A DNA stretch of 64,000 bases, from positions 1-64,000 of the forward strand of contig VIQV01000007.1 in assembly GCA_010206265.1 (NCBI GenBank). The letters are read 5' to 3'. Of this stretch, positions 1-5,545 are shown piece by piece. The stretch is from Lachnospiraceae bacterium MD329. GTDB lineage: Bacteria; Bacillota; Clostridia; UBA1381. The translations under genes and the position numbers were made by a program. Position 1 is the first letter of the stretch, and the number at the start of each line of letters is the position of its first letter. A model generated the notes under the pieces. It made no database searches. It worked only from the letters and a program-made list of their open reading frames with translations, and had not been told where the DNA came from.

Positions 1-7
1 GTATTCT

Positions 8-46
8 ATAACAACCGTATGTTATTATATAACGTGAGGTGTTATA
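8..46 (+). promoter_or_regulatory. Putative operator: two tandem inverted repeats before the first XRE gene
   Basis: Two imperfect dyads sit directly before the first start codon: ATAAC (8-12) with GTTAT (21-25), and TATAAC (28-33) with GTTATA (41-46). Half-sites and spacings (8 and 7 nt) are nearly the same, as in paired operators of Cro/C1-type repressors. The second dyad covers the ribosome binding site, so binding could block expression. Autoregulation by the adjacent gene is inference. Confidence 0.45.
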
Positions 47-47
47 G

Positions 48-260
48 ATGATAAAAATTCATCTTGCAAAATTGCTCGGTGAAAGAAAGTGGACGCAAAA
101 ACAGCTTGCGGACATAACTGGCATACGCCCAAATACAATAAATCAGATGTATCACGAATTTATTGACCGAATAAATGTTGAGCATATAGACAAAATATGT
201 GAAGCGTTTGAATGTGAAGTGGGCGATTTAATTGAATATGTGCCAAATAAAAAACATTGA
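48..260 (+). CDS. Small XRE-family (Cro/C1-type) HTH transcriptional regulator
   Basis: This 70-residue protein is almost entirely one helix-turn-helix domain (about residues 5-62). It has the typical Q-K-Q-L-A-D-I-T-G-I first helix and turn, then R-P-N-T-I-N-Q as recognition helix. The C-terminal CEAFECEVGDLIEY segment is characteristic of the YozG-like group of short XRE regulators that control themselves or a neighbouring gene. There is no separate dimerisation or protease domain. A GAGGTG ribosome binding site precedes the ATG. A clear hairpin terminator follows, so it is probably monocistronic. Targets are unknown; the dyads at 8-46 are the obvious candidate site. Confidence 0.85.
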   Translation: MIKIHLAKLLGERKWTQKQLADITGIRPNTINQMYHEFIDRINVEHIDKICEAFECEVGDLIEYVPNKKH

Positions 261-276
261 CTTTTGCAGAGCAGAA

Positions 277-320
277 AACAAAACAGCCGGAGTGAGTTAT
301 TGCTCCGGCTGTCTGTTTTC
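277..320 (+). terminator. Intrinsic terminator after first XRE gene
   Basis: An 8-bp stem AGCCGGAG (285-292) / CTCCGGCT (303-310) is flanked by an A-rich left side and a T-rich right side, so it may act in both directions. Confidence 0.75.
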
Positions 321-481
321 TTTGCAAATGTCCTCAAATCTTTTTTTGCTTGGTGGAAGTTGCTGTCAGGGTGACTTCCATTTTTTTTGTTATGATTGAT
401 ACCGCCAATATATTAGCGTGACGAATAATGTTCTTTTTTGTAATATATAATAGAGATTTTTACAAAGGAGGATATTAATTT

Positions 482-733
482 ATGAATGTAATGGAAAAAG
501 AAGAAATCTTGATAACCGAAATTAATATGAAAATTATTGGTTACAATTTAAAACGGCTACGAGAGGCAAAAGGCTATTCGCAGGAATATGTGGCTAATCA
601 TTTTGAAATGAGCCAATATTATTACAGGCAAATTGAGAAAGGCAGGGCTAATACAACAATAATGTTATTGAGCAGACTGGCAAATTTCTTTAATGTTACC
701 TTGAGAGATTTGCTGGAAGAAAACAAAAAATGA
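482..733 (+). CDS. XRE-family HTH transcriptional regulator
   Basis: An 83-residue protein with one Cro/C1-type HTH domain at about residues 17-77: an N-L-K-R-L-R-E-A-K-G-Y-S-Q-E-Y-V-A helix, a recognition helix around MSQYYYRQIEKG, and a C-terminal L-A-N-F-F-N-V-T-L-R-D-L-L signature. AAAGGAGG at 464-471 fits the ATG at 482; a second in-frame ATG at 491 is less well spaced. It is unrelated in detail to the XRE protein at 48-260. Two regulators beside a tRNA cluster are common at the edge of integrated elements, but no integrase is visible here. Confidence 0.85.
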   Translation: MNVMEKEEILITEINMKIIGYNLKRLREAKGYSQEYVANHFEMSQYYYRQIEKGRANTTIMLLSRLANFFNVTLRDLLEENKK

Positions 734-796
734 GAGTACAATTTCATTTACAGATTTAATCATCCATAAAAAATACAGAAAGGAAGAAAAAAAAGA

Positions 797-1024
797 ATGT
801 ACAAAGTAATTGAAAGTAGGGTTATAGTTGACGAACGGGAGGAAGTTACATACGGTTTACGACGCACTGACGGAACTGCAGTAACAGATGTATCCCCAAA
901 TAAGAATGAAGTTGAACGTTCGGCGGTGTATTTTAATGAAATAGGGGTATCATCTTGGAATCTTAAAGAGATTATTTCTGATGTGCTGGACACAGAAATG
1001 GGGTTAGAAAAATTTTATATTTAA
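797..1024 (+). CDS. Small DUF6514-like protein
   Basis: A 75-residue acidic protein with no signal peptide or membrane segment. The pattern Y-K-V-I-E-S ... V-T-Y-G-L-R ... V-T-D-V-S-P-N-K ... L-K-E-I-I-S-D-V-L resembles the small clostridial DUF6514 family, whose function is unknown; this assignment is from memory of the family pattern. A purine-rich GGAAG stretch at about 781 serves as ribosome binding site. A strong terminator follows at 1034-1072. It lies 63 bp after the second XRE gene in the same direction, so the two may share a transcript. Confidence 0.6.
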   Translation: MYKVIESRVIVDEREEVTYGLRRTDGTAVTDVSPNKNEVERSAVYFNEIGVSSWNLKEIISDVLDTEMGLEKFYI

Positions 1025-1033
1025 AAAATGTTA

Positions 1034-1072
1034 AAGAAGATAGGAGCTTTTTAAAGCTCTTATCTTTTTGTA
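1034..1072 (+). terminator. Intrinsic terminator
   Basis: Long near-perfect stem AAGATAGGAGCTTT (1037-1050) / AAAGCTCTTATCTT (1053-1066, one mismatch) ending in T5. Confidence 0.85.
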
Positions 1073-1127
1073 TAACTATTTATATTTCAATTTAGTCGTT
1101 GTGATTCTAAAAACATCGTTTTTCCAT

Positions 1128-1163
1128 CGTGCTGTATGTAGCACGGACTGTAGTATGCTACAA
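1128..1163. promoter_or_regulatory. Two adjacent palindromes upstream of the peptide promoter
   Basis: CGTGCT/AGCACG (1128-1133 and 1140-1145) and TGTAG/CTACA (1150-1154 and 1159-1163) lie 21-56 bp upstream of the -35 box at 1184. They are symmetric and share a TGTA/GTATG core, so they could be operator half-sites. No binding protein can be named. Confidence 0.35.
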
Positions 1164-1183
1164 TAAACAGAAAAAATTATAAA

Positions 1184-1212
1184 TTGACAAAATTTGCAGC
1201 ACGTGTTATAAT
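1184..1212 (+). promoter_or_regulatory. Consensus promoter for the 20-residue peptide transcript
   Basis: TTGACA (1184-1189), a 17-bp spacer, and TATAAT (1207-1212), preceded by TG at 1204-1205. It is therefore a perfect SigA promoter with extended -10. Predicted start is near 1219, about 58 nt before the small ORF. Confidence 0.85.
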
Positions 1213-1276
1213 CTTTACTACAGCAAGGAAATACGGCGGCGGTTGTTTCCAGCACCTACCGAAAGGGGGTGTAGCT

Positions 1277-1339
1277 ATGGATTACATACTATCATTTGCA
1301 TTTGTTGTAATGATTATAGTCATATGCTTAACGAAATAA
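1277..1339 (+). CDS. 20-residue hydrophobic peptide, candidate type I toxin
   Basis: ATG at 1277 follows an unusually strong AAAGGGGGTG ribosome binding site (1262-1271). The peptide is one predicted membrane helix (FAFVVMIIVICL) ending in Thr-Lys. That matches the general form of type I toxin peptides and short holin-like toxins, though I cannot place it in a named family. A perfect extended -10 promoter drives it. GGCGGTT near the transcript 5' end (1238-1244) can pair with AACCGCC just after the stop (1338-1344), like the 5'-3' long-distance pairing known in type I toxin mRNAs. A convergent antisense promoter lies at 1462-1490. Toxicity is inference; the architecture is visible in the sequence. 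Confidence 0.6.
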   Translation: MDYILSFAFVVMIIVICLTK

Positions 1340-1455
1340 CCGCCACTTCTGCCAAAGTAGCGGTTATATAATATAAATACGTTTCTTTTGCAGAAACAGC
1401 CGAAGCCATTTCACGCTGTACCACCTATTCTATTGAATGGGTGGTTTTTATTTCT
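1335..1455 (-). ncRNA. Predicted antisense RNA overlapping the peptide mRNA 3' region
   Basis: Transcription from the minus-strand promoter at 1462-1490 would start near 1455 and run leftwards. It would stop at the hairpin formed by TAACCGC (1337-1343) and GCGGTTA (1360-1366), which is followed in that direction by a T-rich ATTTCGTT tract. The RNA of about 120 nt would be fully complementary to the 3' part of the peptide transcript, the standard layout of convergent type I antitoxin RNAs. Confidence 0.5.
1420..1450 (+). terminator. Intrinsic terminator of the peptide mRNA
   Basis: An 11-bp stem, ACCACCTATTC (1420-1430) / GAATGGGTGGT (1435-1445) with one G-T wobble, a TATT loop and a TTTTTA tail. 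Confidence 0.8.
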
Positions 1456-1461
1456 ATAATT

Positions 1462-1490
1462 ATATTATCATAACTACGGGAATAAGTCAA
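1462..1490 (-). promoter_or_regulatory. Convergent promoter for the antisense RNA
   Basis: Read on the minus strand: TTGACT (1490-1485), 17-bp spacer, TAATAT (1467-1462), with TG one base before the -10. It points into the peptide gene. Confidence 0.6.
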
Positions 1491-1517
1491 GAAAAATATA
1501 TATTGCCGATTGTGAGT

Positions 1518-1565
1518 TACCGTACAACTACCGTACAAACGCACACTTGACTCGTTACCGTATAA
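1518..1565. repeat. Three TACCGTAYAA iterons next to the tRNA-Lys 3' end
   Basis: TACCGTACAA occurs at 1518-1527 and 1529-1538, and TACCGTATAA at 1556-1565. Short direct repeats 40-90 bp beyond a tRNA 3' end resemble arm-type recombinase sites near an attachment site. No second core copy is visible in the window. Confidence 0.4.
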
Positions 1566-1570
1566 AACAT

Positions 1571-1605
1571 AACAACCGCTTAAACGCAGTGTTTAAGCGG
1601 TTGTT
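1571..1605 (-). terminator. Terminator of the tRNA operon
   Basis: Perfect 15-bp stem AACAACCGCTTAAAC (1571-1585) / GTTTAAGCGGTTGTT (1591-1605) directly after the last tRNA of the minus-strand operon. The following T tract is weak (ATGTTTTA). Confidence 0.75.
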
Positions 1606-1608
1606 ACT

Positions 1609-1684
1609 TGGTGAGCCATCGGAGATTCGAACCCCGGACAACTTGATTAAAAGTCAAGTGCTCTGCCAACTGAGCTAATGGCCC
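1609..1684 (-). tRNA. tRNA-Lys (anticodon UUU)
   Basis: A 76-nt cloverleaf on the minus strand with acceptor GGGCCAT/ATGGCTC, D-arm TAGCTCAGTTGGCAGAGC, anticodon stem-loop CTTGACTTTTAATCAAG (UUU), T-arm GGTTCGAATC and encoded CCA. Last gene of the five-tRNA operon. Confidence 0.96.
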
Positions 1685-1691
1685 GCATAAA

Positions 1692-1767
1692 TGGCAGGGA
1701 TAGCAGGACTCGAACCTACGAATGCCAGAATCAAAATCTGGTGCCTTACCGACTTGGCTATATCCCT
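1692..1767 (-). tRNA. tRNA-Gln (anticodon UUG)
   Basis: Acceptor AGGGATA/TATCCCT, anticodon arm CCAGATTTTGATTCTGG (UUG), T-arm GGTTCGAGTCC, encoded GCCA end. Confidence 0.96.
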
Positions 1768-1785
1768 ATGTCAAATCTGTAAAAA

Positions 1786-1863
1786 TGGGGTGGGTAGTGG
1801 GATTCGAACCCACGACATTCAGTGCCACAAACTGACGCTCTAACCAGCTGAACTATACCCACC
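1786..1863 (-). tRNA. tRNA-His (anticodon GUG)
   Basis: A 78-nt tRNA including the extra 5' G (G-1) opposite C73, diagnostic of tRNA-His. Anticodon arm CAGTTTGTGGCACTG (GUG), encoded CCA. Confidence 0.96.
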
Positions 1864-1915
1864 ATATAGGTATCTTCCTACTAAGTATGTCCAAAAACAA
1901 ATCAGAGAGTGTTTT

Positions 1916-1992
1916 TGGCGTGTCTGGAGGGATTCGAACCCCCGGCCCATTGCTTAGAAGGCAATTGCTCTATCCAACTGAGCTACAGACAC
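1916..1992 (-). tRNA. tRNA-Arg (anticodon UCU)
   Basis: Acceptor GTGTCTG/CAGACAC, anticodon loop CTTCTAA (UCU), T-arm GGGTTCGAATCCC, encoded GCCA end. Confidence 0.96.
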
Positions 1993-1998
1993 ATAATA

Positions 1999-2072
<74 letters not shown>

Positions 2073-2114
2073 AAATTGTGTTTTAATCAGCTGTTTTCCT
2101 AGCTGACCTGTAGT

Positions 2115-2143
2115 ATTATATCAAAACCAACATTATTTGTCAA
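2115..2143 (-). promoter_or_regulatory. Promoter of the tRNA operon
   Basis: On the minus strand: TTGACA (2143-2138), 17-bp spacer, TATAAT (2120-2115). Both hexamers match consensus, as expected for a stable-RNA promoter. Confidence 0.9.
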
Positions 2144-2199
2144 TACTTTTTTGAAAAATAATATCTTTTTTTACTGTAGTATGTACGGGATAGAAAAAT

Positions 2200-3321
2200 C
2201 TATCCCTTGACCTCGTTACTTATTCTATAAACCAAGTCCGTAATTCTTTTAACATCACGTTCATTATTAAAAATACCAAATGATACTCTTACAGCACCGC
2301 GTTTTGAAGTGCCGAGAGTGCGGTGGGCAAGGGGAGCACAATGATAACCTGCGCGAACTGACGCCTGACCGTGCAGACGTTCAAAAGTTTCTTCACTTGC
2401 AAGAGTACCGATATTAAATGCAACGGTTGCTACTGAATCAAGGTTACCGTACACATCAACATTTTTCATATTAAAAAGATTATCCCGAAATTCTGTGGAC
2501 AATGATTTTTCATAAGCACCAATTGCGTCAGCGCCGTGTTTAAGCACATATCGCACACCTGCGCCGAGCGCAGCTATTGACGGTGTATTCATCGTACCGC
2601 TGTGGAATTTATCAGGCATAAAATCAGGCTGAACAATACTTTCTGAATTACTTCCGGTACCGCCTACAACAAGCGGTTTGAGCAATTCGGGATTTTTTAC
2701 ATATAAACCGCCCGTGCCAAGAGGTCCCATAAGACCCTTATGACCTGAGAAGGCTATCATATCCGCCTTCATTTCTTTGGCGTCAATACCAAGGCAGCCT
2801 GCGGTCTGAGCGGTATCAACAAGAAACGGTATACCGTATTTTTCGGCTATATTGCCGATTTCACAAACGGGTTCAATAGTACCGCATACATTGGACGCGT
2901 GCGTACATACGATAAGGCAGGTATCGTCCCTTATTGCGTTCTCAATGTCCTCCGCGTGTACTAATCCTGTTTTATCAGCATTTACTACTGTATAATTTCC
3001 AAGCATATATGCAGGACGCAGGACGCTGTTGTGTTCCATTGATGTGATTACAATATGACCGCCGGTGCGGACAGTGCCGAAGATTGCGGTGTTAAGCGCG
3101 TAAGTGGCATTTTGGGTAAATATAATATTCTGAGGTCTTGATATATTAAAAAGTTCTGCAATGAGGTCTTGAGTGTCAACAATAGTGCGTACTGCCGACA
3201 TACTCTGTTTATGAGAGCCTCTGCCTGCATTGCCGCCTCCAAAAACTGTATTTTTCATCAGAGAGGCATAAACTGAAAACGGTTTTTTTAGCGTGGTTGC
3301 CGCATTATCAAGATACAGCAT
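2200..3321 (-). CDS. PLP-dependent cysteine desulfurase (class V aminotransferase, EF2568-like)
   Basis: A 373-residue enzyme predicted to take sulfur (or selenium) from cysteine/selenocysteine and pass it on as a persulfide. It opens with the M-L-Y-L-D-N-A-A-T-T motif, has the PLP Schiff-base lysine in F-S-G-H-K-G-L-M-G-P-L-G, and carries the candidate persulfide cysteine in R-A-G-Y-H-C-A-P-L-A-H, followed by G-A-V-R-V-S-F-G. This matches the EF2568-type branch more than housekeeping IscS. I use the ATG at 3321 rather than 3345 because GGGAG lies 10 nt upstream and the protein then starts at the conserved motif. It overlaps the DUF3343 gene by 14 bp, suggesting coupled translation. Confidence 0.88.
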   Translation of the reverse strand: MLYLDNAATTLKKPFSVYASLMKNTVFGGGNAGRGSHKQSMSAVRTIVDTQDLIAELFNISRPQNIIFTQNATYALNTAIFGTVRTGGHIVITSMEHNSVLRPAYMLGNYTVVNADKTGLVHAEDIENAIRDDTCLIVCTHASNVCGTIEPVCEIGNIAEKYGIPFLVDTAQTAGCLGIDAKEMKADMIAFSGHKGLMGPLGTGGLYVKNPELLKPLVVGGTGSNSESIVQPDFMPDKFHSGTMNTPSIAALGAGVRYVLKHGADAIGAYEKSLSTEFRDNLFNMKNVDVYGNLDSVATVAFNIGTLASEETFERLHGQASVRAGYHCAPLAHRTLGTSKRGAVRVSFGIFNNERDVKRITDLVYRISNEVKG

Positions 3322-3562
3322 AATAAACACGCTCCCCGTTTTCAATTTTTGTTATATAAATATTCTTTATCGGAATTGCGTTGTCATCGGCGATTTGTCG
3401 TATTTCAGAAAGCGCGCGGTCGTCCGCTCTGACGCAGTATGAACAGCCGCCTGTCGAAATTGCCGACGGTGTGTGCACAACGTATGCGGGGAAACCGAGT
3501 ATTTTTTCCATCGACTTTTTTAAACGTTCCGCCGTTGTGGAGGAACCGACTAAAATATACAT
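3308..3562 (-). CDS. DUF3343 protein, putative sulfur/selenium carrier
   Basis: An 84-residue protein of the DUF3343 family, annotated elsewhere as putative Se/S carrier. Its S-T-G-G-C-S-Y-C-V segment supplies the Cys pair expected for carrying a persulfide, preceded by a ferredoxin-like beta-alpha-beta pattern (Y-I-L-V-G-S-S ... A-E-R-L-K-K). Start at 3562 is preferred because GAAGGGAAG precedes it. It is the first gene of a two-gene operon with the cysteine desulfurase, which would be the donor. No selD, selA or yedF is visible here, so the acceptor is unknown. Confidence 0.8.
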   Translation of the reverse strand: MYILVGSSTTAERLKKSMEKILGFPAYVVHTPSAISTGGCSYCVRADDRALSEIRQIADDNAIPIKNIYITKIENGERVYYAVS

Positions 3563-3642
3563 ATTTTCACTTCCCTTCGGGGGATTAAACAAATCCCTTA
3601 TTGTATATTATTCAATATTTGCCTGTTTGGTGTATTATGATT

Positions 3643-3671
3643 TTGACAAATAGCTCTAAATATGATAAAGT
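3643..3671 (+). promoter_or_regulatory. Promoter for the following membrane protein
   Basis: TTGACA (3643-3648), 17-bp spacer, TAAAGT (3666-3671) with TG one base upstream (extended -10). Confidence 0.7.
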
Positions 3672-3716
3672 AGATTTTAAATAAGATTGTTTATTATTAC
3701 AAAGGAGGAAGGATAT

Positions 3717-4112
3717 ATGATGTATTGGGGATTTCTGATATTCCTGCTTGTACTTTTGGCTTTGGTTATATCAGCTTTGATATATTATATTAAAAAAGTA
3801 GTAGACAGGCGTGAAGAAGGTGATGATATAGACGCTATAAAGTTTTTTGTATGCGTTGCTGTGCTGTTAATCGGTTTCACTATTTTTCACGCTGTGGATA
3901 TACCAAGCGCGCTGAGCGGCGGTGAAATGATGTGTGTGGACGAACTTCCGAGGCGAATAGGTTCAGGACGTATCAAACAGTTTATTACGGATAATCCTGA
4001 ACTGAAAGAACTGACAGGTTATGACCCGAATAATTATGAGCAATATGGTCATTATCATATAAGATATACTAAAATACATAAATTTGTTCTGGATATAGAA
4101 AAAATTGATTAA
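3717..4112 (+). CDS. Hypothetical two-helix membrane protein
   Basis: 131 residues, family not recognised. Two predicted membrane helices (about residues 3-24 and 42-62) are separated by a charged K-K-V-V-D-R-R-E-E-G-D-D loop. The C-terminal half of about 65 residues is soluble and rich in Tyr, Asn and His. Strong AGGAGG at 3703-3708 precedes tandem ATGs at 3717 and 3720. It stands alone between its own promoter and a bidirectional terminator. Confidence 0.7.
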   Translation: MMYWGFLIFLLVLLALVISALIYYIKKVVDRREEGDDIDAIKFFVCVAVLLIGFTIFHAVDIPSALSGGEMMCVDELPRRIGSGRIKQFITDNPELKELTGYDPNNYEQYGHYHIRYTKIHKFVLDIEKID

Positions 4113-4153
4113 AAAAACAGGACATAACCTAAAAAGTTATGTCCTGTTTTTTT
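4111..4153. terminator. Bidirectional terminator between convergent genes
   Basis: AAACAGGACATAAC paired with GTTATGTCCTGTTT, with A-run on the left and T-run on the right, serving both the plus-strand gene ending at 4112 and the minus-strand gene ending at 4152. Confidence 0.85.
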
Positions 4154-5102
4154 AGAAATCAACACGGTTACGTTTACCGCCCATAATAAATGTGTCAATA
4201 TTTTTTTCGATTTCGTCCATACAGCGGCGGCGTGCTTCGTATGCACCCCAAGCCATATGCGGCGTAAAAATTACGTTTGGTTTATGTAAAATCCTGTTGT
4301 AAGGGCTATCCGAAGTCATAGGTTCAGTTGAATAAACATCAATGCCGAGTCCTCCGAGTTTGCTGCTGCATATTGCTTCAGTCAGCGCGTTTTCGTCTGT
4401 GACAGCGCCTCTTGAAACATTTATAAATATTGCTGTTTTTTTCATCATAGCAATATGCTTTTCGTCTATCATACCGCGTGTTTCTGCTGTCAGAGGGACG
4501 TGTACCGATATAATATCCGATTCGGCACATAACTCGTTAAGAGGTACATAATTGGAAATGTTTTTCGGACGGCGCGAATTTATAATTGTTTTTGCGCCAA
4601 GTGCTGACGCAATCTGTGCAACTCGCTTACCTATATTTCCGAATCCGATAATACCCCACGTCATACTTTCCAGTTCATTAAAGTACGGTTTTAAGTGATT
4701 TTGAACGCCTCCCTCTGTATAACGCAAATCCTTTACATAGCGGTCAAATTCTCCCAGATGGGTTACAAGTGACAATGCCATAGCGGCAGTAACCTGCGCG
4801 ACAGAGTTTGAAGAGTAGCCTCTGACGTTGCAGACGGCAATTTCTCTGTGCCAGCAGTAGGTTATATCAATATTGTCATAGCCTGTTGCAGTAACACATA
4901 TAAGTTTTAATTTTTTTGCATTTTTTAAGTTGCTTTCGTTCAGTTTGATTTTATTTACTATTATAATTTCTGCGTCGCAGATACGTTCCTCAAGCTGAAG
5001 GGGAGCGGTGGTCTGATATACCCTGACTTCACCGAAACGTTCAAATTGTGAGAATTCAATATCGTCACCGAGGGTTTTTGCGTCAAGAATGACTGTTTTC
5101 AT
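4152..5102 (-). CDS. D-2-hydroxyacid dehydrogenase (NAD-dependent)
   Basis: 316 residues, the usual length for this family, which interconverts D-2-hydroxyacids and 2-oxoacids. The Rossmann motif is G-I-I-G-F-G-N-I-G-K-R. The catalytic triad is present: Arg in N-V-S-R-G-A-V-T-D, Glu in Y-S-T-E-P-M, His in T-P-H-M-A-W-G. The acidic residue expected after the second beta strand is replaced by an N-S-R-R-P context, so NADP preference is possible. It overlaps the upstream thioesterase by 4 bp (ATGA). Substrate cannot be fixed; glycerate/hydroxypyruvate-type enzymes look closest. Confidence 0.9.
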   Translation of the reverse strand: MKTVILDAKTLGDDIEFSQFERFGEVRVYQTTAPLQLEERICDAEIIIVNKIKLNESNLKNAKKLKLICVTATGYDNIDITYCWHREIAVCNVRGYSSNSVAQVTAAMALSLVTHLGEFDRYVKDLRYTEGGVQNHLKPYFNELESMTWGIIGFGNIGKRVAQIASALGAKTIINSRRPKNISNYVPLNELCAESDIISVHVPLTAETRGMIDEKHIAMMKKTAIFINVSRGAVTDENALTEAICSSKLGGLGIDVYSTEPMTSDSPYNRILHKPNVIFTPHMAWGAYEARRRCMDEIEKNIDTFIMGGKRNRVDF

Positions 5103-5533
5103 AGCTGCTCCTCCTTGGATAACAGGTCGCTTAAACTTTTATAAACATTGGGGTACAGTTTTTTCAGGTTTATCGGTGTAAAGTCCTTACCGACAAAACC
5201 GTGTCCCGTTTTGCCTGTGGTCATAAGTTTCATTTCAGGAAGTTTATATACCTCATAGCGGAATTCACACCGCGCTACGGTAAGACGGGTGAGGCGGCAT
5301 TTTATAACCACCTCATCTTCATATTTAAGACCGTAGTAATATTTTGCGGCGGTTTCAGTAAGAGGGAGCAATATTCCCATATTTTCCATCTCGGTATAGG
5401 ACATACCGCTCTTTTTGATAAATTCAGTCCGCGCAACCTCGAACCACGGATAATACCGTGAATGATGTACAATTCCCATCATATCGGTTTCGGCGTAACG
5501 TACTGTTAAATGTGTTTCACTTGTAAATGACAT
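5099..5533 (-). CDS. Acyl-CoA thioesterase, 4HBT/YbgC-like hotdog fold
   Basis: A 144-residue single hotdog domain. The signature Y-A-E-T-D-M-M-G-I-V-H-H-S-R-Y-Y-P-W-F-E matches YbgC-type thioesterases, where the Asp in this loop is catalytic and the following G-I-V-H-H-S-x-Y defines the family. It probably hydrolyses short acyl-CoAs in the cytoplasm. It is translationally coupled to the dehydrogenase downstream and begins 12 bp after the large pectin lyase gene, so all three may be on one transcript. No functional link to the lyase is evident. Confidence 0.88.
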   Translation of the reverse strand: MSFTSETHLTVRYAETDMMGIVHHSRYYPWFEVARTEFIKKSGMSYTEMENMGILLPLTETAAKYYYGLKYEDEVVIKCRLTRLTVARCEFRYEVYKLPEMKLMTTGKTGHGFVGKDFTPINLKKLYPNVYKSLSDLLSKEEQL

Positions 5534-5545
5534 TTTATTCTCCCT

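Noticed and set aside
1500-1570. CRISPR-like short repeats
   Set aside because: Only three 10-bp copies with uneven spacing; more like iterons or recombinase sites. No CRISPR array is seen anywhere in the window.
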